In this document: piece after piece, positions 17,001-26,100 of the stretch | Layout: every line of letters begins with the position of its first letter | Position numbering within the stretch: position 1 is the stretch's first letter | Source of the DNA: Lachnospiraceae bacterium | GTDB lineage: Bacteria > Bacillota > Clostridia > Lachnospirales > Lachnospiraceae | Length of the DNA stretch: 33,525 nucleotides | Direction: 5' to 3' | Assembly (NCBI GenBank): GCA_015056975.1 | Contig: SVFG01000023.1 | Span: 1-33,525, forward strand | Position numbers and translations under genes: made by a program | Notes under the pieces: model-generated | What the model was told of the DNA's origin: nothing | Seen by the model: the letters and a program-made list of their open reading frames with translations, nothing else | Database searches by the model: none

Positions 17001-18653
17001 AGACAATACGAACTCTCCATTGGTATTATTTACTTTACTCGCAAACTCTAACATAGATGGTCCGCCATCGTTGGAGAGCTTCATCACAACATCGCTTACC
17101 CCTTCCGGATTGGTGGCAGAGTACAGCACCCTGATATATTTATACTCCGGGTCATAGATACCCGCTGAGGGGAATCCTACCTTGCCGATATACTGTGATC
17201 CTGCGCTCCATTTTGTCGCCGGATCAACATTACCATACTTAATATCCAGAGTACCCATTTCTGCATTTTGCTCTGCAGTACCATAATTTTGTATCAACTT
17301 AGGCATATAGTAGTTTGCTGTGGTAGCAAAGGAAAGTTTTTGATAATTTAGTTCCTGGATTTCGCTTGGAACTACAAAATTGTTTGCATCCTCCTCCGTT
17401 CTGAAGAAATACATGGACTTTGTCTGATATTTACCATCATTTTGTCCTTCCGCAGCAGAGAACATCAAGAACAAAGGCTTTTGTCCATCCGCCAATATTC
17501 CAGTCATGCTATCTGTCATTTTTAGTGTAGAAGACAATACAAATTCTCCATTCGTATCTGTGACCGGATCAAAGGCATAATCTACAGTACTTTGTATATT
17601 ATCATAAAGTGCCATGGTCACACTTTCTGCTCCTGTGGGGAGGTCAGCAGCATACAGTACTCGGACATATGGATAGTCTGCACTATATTGATCCTTCACT
17701 CTAAAGCCCAGCCTACCTATATACCGCCAGCCTCTATTCTTGTACCAATTACTTGCATTTCCATATGTAATATCTAAGGTACCTGATTCTGTATTTACTG
17801 TATATTCACCGTAACCAGTAGCCCTTCCCGGCACAAAGTATTGTTCAGAATCCGCCATAGAAAGCTCCAGATAATCCGTCACCTCAACCTTATCTTCAAT
17901 CATTGGAGGAGGTGTATTTACATCACCGCCTGTTACCATTTGGTCACTAAGCTGATAATAAACCGGTTTCTTTGCACCTTCTCCTGCATAGTCCGTAGCA
18001 AAGTAACGATAAGCACCATCATCATCCAAATCGTTTAACTGTAGCTTAAAGCCTAATTGTCCAGCATTCAGCAGATCCAGGATGCCGCCATCTGTGTGAG
18101 GAATCGCGGCCTCTATCACATATCCGGGCTCGGCACCTTCCTCAATAATGGTGGTCTTGTACTGGATTTTGGAATAATCTGTCGCCGCCATATCCTTGGT
18201 CAATCCATAGGCTCTGATACCATAAGCATCAATACCAACCTTTATTGTAGTAGGCGTCACTCCATCTATACCGTTATTCAGGCACAATCTGAACTCGCAA
18301 CAGTCATTATCAAATGGATTGTCTTGTGAAACATAAAGCTCACCCCTGCTGCATACAGAATTGTCCTTAATATCTGCACAGATATAGAGATACGTATCAT
18401 CATAGAGAAAATAAATATTGCCATGGTCATCAGACCATTCTGTAGCGTAAGCATTGTCGCCCACACCCGTAACCAGCGTCAGGGACTCCTTGTACATCTC
18501 GTCCACTTGTCCGTCAAAGAGAGGTGTACCCTTTAGGATTTCCGTCGCTCCGGTTTCTGCCTTTACATCGAATACGCCGCTGTTCCCAAACATAGTGCTC
18601 AATGTCATAAACAGTGCCATCACCAGACTAAAAATTCTTCTACCTTTTTTCAT
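14073..18653 (-). CDS. Multidomain cell-surface sialidase-fold protein
   Basis: A 1526-residue exported protein. A signal peptide (about 1-32, cut after VKA) is followed by a CBM9-like domain (about 37-225) and two tandem copies of an unrecognised ~170-residue domain (about 256-430 and 434-598, sharing GTLDI-YGN, RVLY-A, TNGEFVLSS and YFF-T-E). Next come a domain like those preceding some glycosidases (about 605-745), a LamG-like jelly roll (about 765-940), and a sialidase-type beta propeller (about 947-1320). The propeller has four Asp boxes (SYDGGKTW, STDDGETW, SDDEGVTW, ADNGVTW). Arg964 in IFREGG lies where GH33 has FRIP. Two CxxCG repeats, 14 ESD pentapeptides, DPSTGD and a final membrane helix suggest sortase-type anchoring. 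Its AAGGAA site lies inside the MATE gene, which it overlaps by 14 bases. True sialidase activity is likely but not proven. Confidence 0.85.
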   Translation of the reverse strand: MKKGRRIFSLVMALFMTLSTMFGNSGVFDVKAETGATEILKGTPLFDGQVDEMYKESLTLVTGVGDNAYATEWSDDHGNIYFLYDDTYLYICADIKDNSVCSRGELYVSQDNPFDNDCCEFRLCLNNGIDGVTPTTIKVGIDAYGIRAYGLTKDMAATDYSKIQYKTTIIEEGAEPGYVIEAAIPHTDGGILDLLNAGQLGFKLQLNDLDDDGAYRYFATDYAGEGAKKPVYYQLSDQMVTGGDVNTPPPMIEDKVEVTDYLELSMADSEQYFVPGRATGYGEYTVNTESGTLDITYGNASNWYKNRGWRYIGRLGFRVKDQYSADYPYVRVLYAADLPTGAESVTMALYDNIQSTVDYAFDPVTDTNGEFVLSSTLKMTDSMTGILADGQKPLFLMFSAAEGQNDGKYQTKSMYFFRTEEDANNFVVPSEIQELNYQKLSFATTANYYMPKLIQNYGTAEQNAEMGTLDIKYGNVDPATKWSAGSQYIGKVGFPSAGIYDPEYKYIRVLYSATNPEGVSDVVMKLSNDGGPSMLEFASKVNNTNGEFVLSSAEEMPADMLERYQKKAHMSLVFYTDKEGADYKIKAFYFFKTKEEAEQFSPDSELVDIKINANDISNYKVVVPVEGMGNEYTCAQSIVALVNQRTGVKLPIVYDSEPATEYEILVGDTNRPETSGLYDIGGRFHPSYESFTVSQYRIDRVGNKLVFVAAARECMDLTLELFAYILDTGAAEGNGTANITKEGIVARGLYPYSLMSWPEVDNVENPVQFTDGFDTDEGYWTADSEKLAQKWVFASDGDNKVLSTGDKETALSYLHVWERNVSFETKLKAAAADSGEVGLLLRHTADDAWVKAGYDFDAKEWFIDVRGGADFLRYRMASTKDVAFTADQWIDVKAVVNGATAELYVNGTKILEADDLTQLTPGRPGVYAEGVSAMVDDVNISLLSGQGTIWKDVVHTKLPDEIFREGGAVVELSDGTLVYQSRSYDLGSFFSYDGGKTWERENVGDMWSDAVGYPTFLRLQSGKLMRLGYVQKEDAGVNWERVDISTDDGETWEPVGWICPTKYGDDPNGASGGHHVNNLIQMSDGRIFFVESYDAGTAGLNGCRTFCEVYYSDDEGVTWTKSTMATFDIEGVVVEGNTQNRFAEAKILETAEGKLRMYCSHNDYGYMVYSESADNGVTWGPMQTMTDLPCSCSSMHFMRDEYADNDTTYYLVWCQNSTGEVTVGTHSSIPRSRLSVAKTTDGINWVMLGDAWHWESRYTNDNQAIQHIVDPFITVTEDYVLVGSGISEQVAGNHHAQRQHIWSVAKSTLEETTWKSDDTSHWQESTAGVKVNVTNHTSTGDNVATCTKKAVCDICGAEYGEEAHSYDTTTWKSDANGHWHECACLAKTDEAAHTPGVAATATTAQICTECGYVIAPATGETESDTTESDTTESDTTESDTTESDTTESDTTESDTTESDTTESDTTESDTVESNTAESDTSESDTSESDADPSTGDTSSMLRWIMLAAGAMVVAVFAVVSRKMKLN
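14187..14396 (-). repeat. 15-bp tandem repeat encoding a (TTESD)n stalk
   Basis: Fourteen 15-bp units encode ETESD, nine TTESD, then TVESN, TAESD and two TSESD. The five units at the high-coordinate end are nearly identical in DNA (GAAAGCGATACCACA), while those towards the C-terminus have diverged, suggesting recent expansion from one side. The acidic, Thr/Ser-rich stretch would act as a flexible spacer through the cell wall. Confidence 0.92.
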
Positions 18654-19947
18654 AATTGCATTTCCTTTCTTTAAATTTTTTTAACCGCACAAATGACAAT
18701 CCCCCAAAAATCGTTACACAAATTTGTGCAAGGGTAAGTGCCATCCATATGCCGTTCATACCCATCCATTGCGGTAACGTCATCAAAAACATAGGCGTTA
18801 AAACAACCGGATCCACATAAATCAGCATATTTGAAACTTTCGTCCTGCTGCATGCGTAGTAATACGAACAGATAAATTTCACTGCCGCTTTAAATGGATA
18901 GGAAACAGCATAAATGATGAATCCCATCCGCATCATCTCCTCCGCCGCACCGGAAACTGCAAAAAGCTTTGGCATCACCACGATCAAAGCAGGCGTTATC
19001 GCAATAAACAGCACGGTAAATAGTGCCAGAATAATTGCGGAGTTCTTTAATGCCCTCCTTTCTCCCTTATAGTCCCCGGCTCCGCAGCAATAGCTGATGA
19101 CAGGCTGAACTCCGTCGCATACTCCCTGAAAAACATAATCAATGGTATATACGGCATAGCTCATCACTGCATAGGCGCTGACAGCCGCAGTTCCTCCGGC
19201 TTTAAGAGCAAAATAATTTGTAAACAAAAGCACAACCGATGGTACGAAATTGATACCAAACGGAGAGGTTGATCCCGTGAGGATTGGCAGTATGTACTTC
19301 GGATTCACCCCGGGTTTCTCCTTGCGCTTCAGATTCCTTGATTTCAAAGCAAAGAGACACAGCACCATGATAACCGCCTGGGACGTTACTGTTGAAACTG
19401 CCACGCCGCTAAGCTTATACTTCTCCACAAGCAGTATATCCAGCAGCAGATGTATGAAAAGCCCCACAATGCAACATACCATGGAAAAATATGTCTTCTG
19501 CTCGTTGCGAAGCAATGCCACAAGACCGGAACCTACAATCTGAAATACTGCTCCGATACAAATGATGTCTGCATAGTCCACAGAATAAGCCATGACTTGT
19601 CCCTGTGCACCCATCAGCACCAAAAGCGGTTTATAAATCAACTTAAACAAGATGCTTGAAAAGATGCCCACAGCGACCAACAGGAAAAGCATGGTTGCCT
19701 TCACCTGCTCCGCCCCTGTATGGTCTTCTTTTCCTCTCATATTGTTCAACATAACAGAGCCGCCTACACCGATACCGGTTCCCAGCGAAGTGATAAATGC
19801 AACAATCGGCCACACAATATTGATAGCAGCCAGTCCGTCATCACCGGTAACATTCCCAATAAAGAAACCGTCAATATTGGTATACGTTCCCACCAGAACC
19901 ATCGAGATTACGGAAGGGATAATAAACTTCGATAATCTAAACTTCAT
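18640..19947 (-). CDS. MATE-family transporter
   Basis: This 435-residue integral membrane protein has the MATE fold: about 12 hydrophobic segments in two homologous halves, with an N-terminus (IIPSVISMVLVGTYTNIDGFFIGNVTGDDGLAAINI) typical of the family, which exchanges Na+ or H+ for organic solutes. The ribosome site AAGGA is 12 bases from the ATG, somewhat distant. Its last codons contain the ribosome site of the sialidase gene and the two frames overlap by 14 bases, so their expression is linked. An exporter or flippase inside a catabolic operon is unusual. It could remove toxic by-products, but the substrate cannot be deduced. Confidence 0.88.
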   Translation of the reverse strand: MKFRLSKFIIPSVISMVLVGTYTNIDGFFIGNVTGDDGLAAINIVWPIVAFITSLGTGIGVGGSVMLNNMRGKEDHTGAEQVKATMLFLLVAVGIFSSILFKLIYKPLLVLMGAQGQVMAYSVDYADIICIGAVFQIVGSGLVALLRNEQKTYFSMVCCIVGLFIHLLLDILLVEKYKLSGVAVSTVTSQAVIMVLCLFALKSRNLKRKEKPGVNPKYILPILTGSTSPFGINFVPSVVLLFTNYFALKAGGTAAVSAYAVMSYAVYTIDYVFQGVCDGVQPVISYCCGAGDYKGERRALKNSAIILALFTVLFIAITPALIVVMPKLFAVSGAAEEMMRMGFIIYAVSYPFKAAVKFICSYYYACSRTKVSNMLIYVDPVVLTPMFLMTLPQWMGMNGIWMALTLAQICVTIFGGLSFVRLKKFKERKCNYEKR

Positions 19948-19964
19948 GTTCGACGCTTATCCTT

Positions 19965-20681
19965 TCACTCAATCACTTCCAAAACATGAGAAATATCCGG
20001 TATTACAACATCTGCCTGTTTTTCAAGGATGCATCTATTCTCATTACTCTTGGCAACACCAATTATCTTTATCCCGCCGTTTCGCGCAAAGCAGACGTCA
20101 GTCAGCGTATCTCCGACCATAACGACTTCGGATTTTGAAAGACCTGTTTTTTTACAAAAATCATGAATACAGTAAGCATCCGGCTTGGCAGGGTACTTGC
20201 CATCGTCGGTGTATACAACATCAAATAATGTGTCTATTCCCAGTGTCTCCAAGCATCTTTTCGTGACAACAGCATCGTCCGTTGTTACAACCGCAAGCTT
20301 TATCCCCAGCTGCTTCAGCTTGCTTAAAACATCAAAGATGTTTTCACAAGCAGGCTTTACCATTCCCACTTCGGAATTGCGGTGATATGCATCAATCGTA
20401 AGTCTGACCGCCTCCTCCTCTGTAATATCACACCTGTACTTCTCCAGAACCTTGTAAATCGCCTGTCCCATTTGGTTATAGGTGCCTTTGCACAAAACTC
20501 CATTGATGCTGGTAATGTTGTTTTTCACTCCCAAAACCGACAGCATCTCATCGGTCAAATCTGGCTTTTGCTTTACTGCCACCAGAACGTCTTCGATTGC
20601 TTTGTAGGAAATTGGTAACCAAAGTAAATCAAAATCCAGAAGGGTTCCATCCTTGTCAAAAATGATTGCTTGCGTCTTCAT
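19965..20681 (-). CDS. HAD-superfamily phosphatase (Gph-like)
   Basis: The 238 residues show haloacid-dehalogenase motifs: DKDGT (Asp9 nucleophile, Asp11) at 9-13, VVTTDD near 120, a Lys in KPDAY near 168, and VMVGDTLTD near 190 with the metal-binding Asp. The helical cap between motifs I and II is of the phosphoglycolate phosphatase type. It is cytoplasmic and probably dephosphorylates a small phosphorylated metabolite. GAGGTGGGAAG precedes the ATG. It is packed between the SGNH and MATE genes with gaps of about 20 bases, so it is cotranscribed. It may act on a sugar phosphate of this pathway, which is inference. Confidence 0.85.
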   Translation of the reverse strand: MKTQAIIFDKDGTLLDFDLLWLPISYKAIEDVLVAVKQKPDLTDEMLSVLGVKNNITSINGVLCKGTYNQMGQAIYKVLEKYRCDITEEEAVRLTIDAYHRNSEVGMVKPACENIFDVLSKLKQLGIKLAVVTTDDAVVTKRCLETLGIDTLFDVVYTDDGKYPAKPDAYCIHDFCKKTGLSKSEVVMVGDTLTDVCFARNGGIKIIGVAKSNENRCILEKQADVVIPDISHVLEVIE

Positions 20682-20704
20682 TCGCTTCCCACCTCTGTTT
20701 ACAC

Positions 20705-21487
20705 TTAACTATAGCTATACGGTGTTCCTATCAAACCCACTTCAGCAAAATCTTCATGGTTATGTCTGATAATCCAGTCAATGTATGACATGACCATTTT
20801 GGAGGTGACCAGATATCCAGCCGGTGTCATATGACCTCGGAAAAACGTTTTTTGGAACTTTTCATCATATGTAGGTGCATATTTCCAAAAATCCAACACA
20901 TAGGTATTGGCAAATTTCTCTGCCAGTGCACGAATGCCCTCATTATAGGCATTTCTTCTATTTTGTACTTCCTCTGTACATTGCGGCTGATACGGCATGG
21001 TCATCAGAAATATTTTGGCCTTTGGCTGCTTTGTCTTAAGGGTTTTGATAATTCTGGCATAGTATACCAGAAAGCTCTGATTGTCCAGAGAAGGATTTTC
21101 TTTAAATGCCCTGTCCACATCTCCCACCTCAAAGCTTTTATTGGCATCATTTACTCCGAGAGCTATGATATACGCCTGGCACAGCTTGTCATAGCTGTAG
21201 ACACCGCACTGGGCGGAAAAATTTTCCACAAATTCCTTTGCAGTCATACCACCACGGCTGAAATTGTATACCTTATTGCCCAGGGTTCTGGCCATGTACT
21301 GTCCCCAGGAGTATTCATAAAAGTCATGATAACCTCGAATACCCTCCGTGTAGGACTCCAGTTCACCACTGGAGAGACTGTCACCAACAATACCTATGGT
21401 ACGGAAAATCCCGCAAAAGCCTCCATCGTTCACCAGATTGTCCAAAGGCTTTTCGCCTTCTATTCCGTAAAATTGATTCACGTCCAT
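20705..21487 (-). CDS. SGNH/GDSL-family esterase
   Basis: This 260-residue SGNH hydrolase has block I IVGDSLSSGE (Ser37), block II SRGGMT (Gly80), block III ALGVNDAN (Asn113) and block V FFRGHMTPAG (His219). In block V the usual Asp three residues before His is Phe (FRGH instead of DxxH), so it would rely on a Ser-His dyad or an acid from elsewhere. No signal peptide is visible, implying a cytoplasmic enzyme. AGGAGG stands 8 bases before the ATG. SGNH proteins occur in other sialic-acid clusters as sialate O-acetylesterases. That role here is plausible from context only. Confidence 0.82.
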   Translation of the reverse strand: MDVNQFYGIEGEKPLDNLVNDGGFCGIFRTIGIVGDSLSSGELESYTEGIRGYHDFYEYSWGQYMARTLGNKVYNFSRGGMTAKEFVENFSAQCGVYSYDKLCQAYIIALGVNDANKSFEVGDVDRAFKENPSLDNQSFLVYYARIIKTLKTKQPKAKIFLMTMPYQPQCTEEVQNRRNAYNEGIRALAEKFANTYVLDFWKYAPTYDEKFQKTFFRGHMTPAGYLVTSKMVMSYIDWIIRHNHEDFAEVGLIGTPYSYS

Positions 21488-21506
21488 CTTAATCTCCTCC
21501 TGTCAT

Positions 21507-23111
21507 TTACTGAAAATTCACATCATAAGTTAATACGCCCTTGGCCTCACGTTTGCCTGCCAAAACCTCCAATGCAGCATCGATATTATCTGCGCCAACG
21601 GAACCCATCAGAATTCTCGGAATATGCGGCAGTTCTTCCAGAACAAAAGGATTACCAAAGTGTGCCACCGTAGAAATGCGGCCGGTGTACTGCATCGCCT
21701 TGATCAGTGCTACAATGCGGTGGGTCAGATTATCGCTTCCCGTATAGGCAGGAGCCTCCGCGAAGGTGATGAAGATCACATCATCATATCCCAGGGAATC
21801 CTGCAATACATTGCAGTTTTGGTGGTTGGTCGGAAACTGATATATCGGACGCACATATGAATTCGGGAAAAGCTCCTCTATCTTTGCTGCTACTCTTGTA
21901 GGGAAATACCAGCCGTTTGTAAAGGTATCTACAGATACCTTGCCCATATCATTAATTTCGCTTTCATTGTGTACCAGCATGACAAAGAAGTACTTTTTAT
22001 TACAAGGAATTGCAATATCTAATCCCTCATCTACCCTTGCGTGAACAGACTCACTGTTTATTCTGGCAAACTGTGTTGCATCATCGTCTGTAATCTCCGT
22101 ATACTTCGGAGTCATTTCCAGCACCTTTTTCTGTGCTGCCAGAATACGACGTACCGCCTCGTCCAGTCGCTCGTCTGTGATAATGCCTTCGTTATAGCAG
22201 TCAGTCAAATCCCTGTATGCCTTTGCCGTTGAAAACCATGGCAATATAAACTCATTGCCCGCTTGCACACACATACCCTTAGAGCGGGTGTCGCCGAATT
22301 TCGCCTTGATGCCCATCATATCCAGCGCGTCTGTAATAGCAACCCCTTCAAAGCCCTGCTCACGGATAATATCAATCACCTTCTTGGACAAGCTTGCCGG
22401 ATACTCAGAATCTATATTCGCAAACTTGCAGTGTGCGGTCATAATACCATCTAACAGGTCATCCTTCATAAGCTCCAGATAAGGGTACAAGCTGTAATCC
22501 AGAAGCTCCTCCTTGGTCATCTCGGAGTAGCGCTCCGCCATGTGGGAGTCAACGCGCAATGGATTATCTCCTCCCGGATAGTGCTTGCCTATTCTGAGTA
22601 CTCCACCATCACGCAGTCCCTCGGCTTCCGCTTTGGCAAGCTCTGTCACTCTATATTTGTCACAGCCCAGAGAGCGAATATTAGTTCCGGTGGCGCCCCA
22701 TTTATTTTGCATATCCAGGACAGGCGCGCATACGACGTTATACCCCATCTGTCTTGCAGTAATAGCTGTCACCTTTCCAAAGGTGTATGCAAGCTCCTCT
22801 TTATCCGCCATACCAATGGCATTATGCCTGCCTATCCGATATTCGCCAAGTCCGTTTTCCACGTCTGTCATAATCAAAATCGGATAATCTGCGGCTTCTT
22901 TGACCTTGGCTATAGCCTCCTTGCGCCTCGGAATCGCCGGCGGTATCCACACCGCACCAAGAGAATGATTGCGGATAAGTTCCAATGTATATTCCAGATT
23001 TTCATCAAAGCTTTCGTAATTATCCGTAGGTTTTAACGGACGGATAATTCCCGCCATTACCATGCCCAGCTTTTGAGCTGTGGTAAGCTCTTCAAATTTT
23101 AGTTCCTTCAT
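21507..23111 (-). CDS. GH3 beta-N-acetylhexosaminidase-like enzyme (NagZ type)
   Basis: This is a 534-residue GH3 enzyme. Its TIM barrel (about 1-350) has the NagZ-type layout: substrate-site KHYPGGDNPLRVDSH at 176-190 with His190 and Asp188 as the probable acid/base dyad, and nucleophile Asp261 in VAITDALDM. NagZ normally has KHFPGHG; the change to YPGGD is a modest divergence. A C-terminal alpha/beta domain of about 180 residues follows, so it is longer than single-domain NagZ. No signal peptide, so probably cytoplasmic. The ATG at 23111 has AGGAGG 9 bases upstream; a longer frame to 23153 has no such support. Release of terminal beta-GlcNAc or GalNAc from imported glycans would fit. Confidence 0.85.
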   Translation of the reverse strand: MKELKFEELTTAQKLGMVMAGIIRPLKPTDNYESFDENLEYTLELIRNHSLGAVWIPPAIPRRKEAIAKVKEAADYPILIMTDVENGLGEYRIGRHNAIGMADKEELAYTFGKVTAITARQMGYNVVCAPVLDMQNKWGATGTNIRSLGCDKYRVTELAKAEAEGLRDGGVLRIGKHYPGGDNPLRVDSHMAERYSEMTKEELLDYSLYPYLELMKDDLLDGIMTAHCKFANIDSEYPASLSKKVIDIIREQGFEGVAITDALDMMGIKAKFGDTRSKGMCVQAGNEFILPWFSTAKAYRDLTDCYNEGIITDERLDEAVRRILAAQKKVLEMTPKYTEITDDDATQFARINSESVHARVDEGLDIAIPCNKKYFFVMLVHNESEINDMGKVSVDTFTNGWYFPTRVAAKIEELFPNSYVRPIYQFPTNHQNCNVLQDSLGYDDVIFITFAEAPAYTGSDNLTHRIVALIKAMQYTGRISTVAHFGNPFVLEELPHIPRILMGSVGADNIDAALEVLAGKREAKGVLTYDVNFQ

Positions 23112-23162
23112 CCTTTTTAACCTCCTATTCTCCCTGCTCCAGCTGTGACTCATAAATCTCTC

Positions 23163-26100
23163 TTATCTGCTTATGCTTACCCCTGCGACACCTAAAATAA
23201 TTTCATTAGCAACCGCTTCTATCTTGATGCTTGCAAGCTCCTTATCTGAATCAATTCTGATTTTCTGCACGGTAGCATGGTTGAAATGATTAAAGTAGAA
23301 AATTTCACCCTCAGTAGTTAATGCAGATGTGAGCCAGTCATCAATATTTATCGGATAAACAAGCTTTTTATAGTTTTGCGTGCCATCCGCATAGGTAACC
23401 GTTATGCGGGCATTCTCCACATAGGATTGCATACAGTATGTGCTGGCAATAAACAGTACAGCAATCTCCTCTCCCTTTCCACTAAGTGGAATGGTGATGT
23501 CTGTAGGGAACACATCATAAATGGATACGCAGGCCAAATTTTCCTTTTCAGCAGGTGTAGCAAACGGTATGCCGCTAGGTGAATGCACGATACCACCTGA
23601 ATTTCTAAAGAGCGTATCATCAATATAAACTATCTTTCGTCCACGCTGATTCCAGTTATGAGAATAACGGGCATTCTGGAATAATCCCATGGAAAAACCC
23701 TCAGGTCTTGGATATATATACGGCTGATTATGAACCTCTGTCATGTTACAGTTAAAAAATCCCGTCATATCAACCGGTTCAAACACCCTGTCTTTCAGGG
23801 GTTCCTCTATGGTTTCCTCCTTTATAATCTCATAATCAGCTGCAAGCCAAGCATCATATTCACCGGATACGGCACGAAGAAATAGCGTGTGATCTCCTGC
23901 TACATCCTTTGCTTTTGCATATACCTTATTTCCCACGATAGTAATATCCTCAAGAGTTTCCGAAACATCAAATACCTCGGCTAAATCAGCGCCCTTGACT
24001 TCAAAGCCAACCCTGTTTCCTGCAAGCACCGTATCAGGAGCAATAATCGTAAGAACAGGGCTGCTGCCATGCATAATGCGAAGTTGGAATCGGCCTTCCT
24101 TTCTCACCTCTATCATCAGAAAGCTGTTATTTGGAGCCGCTGCAATCTTATAATCAATCGGTGCTCCGTCCAGTAGTACGGTTTCCACCTCTGTGGAGCG
24201 CATAGGAACTCTTATCAATTTTCTCTCTGTCCTATCGCTGTAAACATTAAAAATTTCCTGATTGCCTCTTCTGGTATAGTGTAAAGCAATATCCTTTAAG
24301 GTTAAGCTTGCATGCTCCCATTCCGCCGGGAATCCGGGCGCAATATAGACACAATTGTCTAGATGGTTGATTCTGATTCCGAACAGTCCCTCTACCACAA
24401 GGCGTAAATAGGTACTGGATACATCTGAGAAATCCTGGTCACCCAGATCACAGGTGCCCATTGGAGACTGAATGTGCGCTGCCATACCCGGATTTCTACC
24501 GGTAAAATAGCAGTCCGCAATACCATCCAGAATTTTTTTGCCCTCTTCCTTAAGACCCAGCTTAAAATATACCAGTGCCAGATGGGCATTTTCTGCCGGG
24601 AATATGCCACAGTTGGAATACTGCTTCGGCAGCCACGCAGAGGAGTAACACAATCTGCCTTCAGAGCCTATCGTTATAATATTCTTCAAATGATTTTCTG
24701 TAAATTTCAGTGTCCTGTATGCCCTGAAATCATCAATCATGTCAGAATCCATCACATGATATACCGTAGCAAGCTCTATGGACGGGTGTATCAGGCAATT
24801 GCCTACTGTATCAAGAGATTCTGCGATGACGCCCTCGTTTGCAAGCCACAATTTCTCATTCAGAGCCTTCTTAATTTTTTCTGCACGCTTTGCAAAAATC
24901 TCACCATCTCTACCAATCTTCTTTGCAATTTTAGATAACACTATATTTGCCCGGTAGTTGTATGCGGTTGACTGGGCACAGCCTGCACCATTGTAATTAT
25001 GACCGTCAGAAATCCACGTGTTTAAAACATTTTGATATAGGCCATCATCATCCGGATCGTATACTCTTCTCTCCCATTCCACCATGGAGCACAGCTCGTC
25101 ATAGTATTTTTCTGCAATTTCCAGATTTCCGGACCACTCAATATAATAAAGCATCATATCAAGGGCACATTCCTGCATATTGTACGGCCCATAGACCGGT
25201 GTGAAATCCGGAAGGAAATACGCCGGCAGCCTGCCCACAGGATTCTCCATAATATGGAAGCGCTTGTCAAATCGCTCTCTGCCTTCCGGAATAGGTTCAT
25301 CGTCATACCAGATGCGTTCCTCGCTGACATCTCCCTTCGTAATAAGTCCCAGATACATTTCCATGGTTTTGGCCACTCTGTCGCCCCAGCCCAAGGCAGT
25401 AGGCGCATACCAGTTTCTCCAGCCTAAAAATGGAGCATGGTAAGCAAAGGCTCCATGGTGGAAGGAATTTTTATGCCAGGAAGAATCTATTGCTATCACT
25501 GTCGGCGCAATGGTCAGATCCAAGTTTTTTTCCGGTGTGGTAACGTCAATGCATGCATATTTCGCATAAATCTGCTGCTTAATGTATTCGATAGGGTTCT
25601 TTCTTGCCAGCCACTTATTTAAAGTCTCTTCGTCAGAATTATGTATGGCAATAATATATCCGTCTAAGGTCTGTCCCGGCTCGATCACTGCGGAAATCCT
25701 TACCACCTGATCGTCCTCATGCTCCGGCTCACTTTCTAAAAAGGTGCTTACATAAGGCTCTGACATAGCCTTTGCGGAGCCACAGGCAAATTCAGCCGGA
25801 AAGCTGGTAGCCACGTACATGCTCTTGCCATCGGTATGGGTAATACGGGCTCGATTTTCGCCAAGCTCCACCACATTTCCTCTCGTATCACCTGCGGAGA
25901 AATAACGTCTTGGTTCACCTTTATACTCAAACCTGCCTATCACGTCGGTCAGGCCTCCAAAACCTGCCACGAAGTATACTCTCTGGTCGGTCGAAATTGT
26001 GTAATGCACCAGATACCCATCCTCCGGCAGTAACGGATAAGCTTCCATCTTCACGCGCACATCCGGAAACCAGGAAGAAATCTGGCTTAGCTCATATTCC

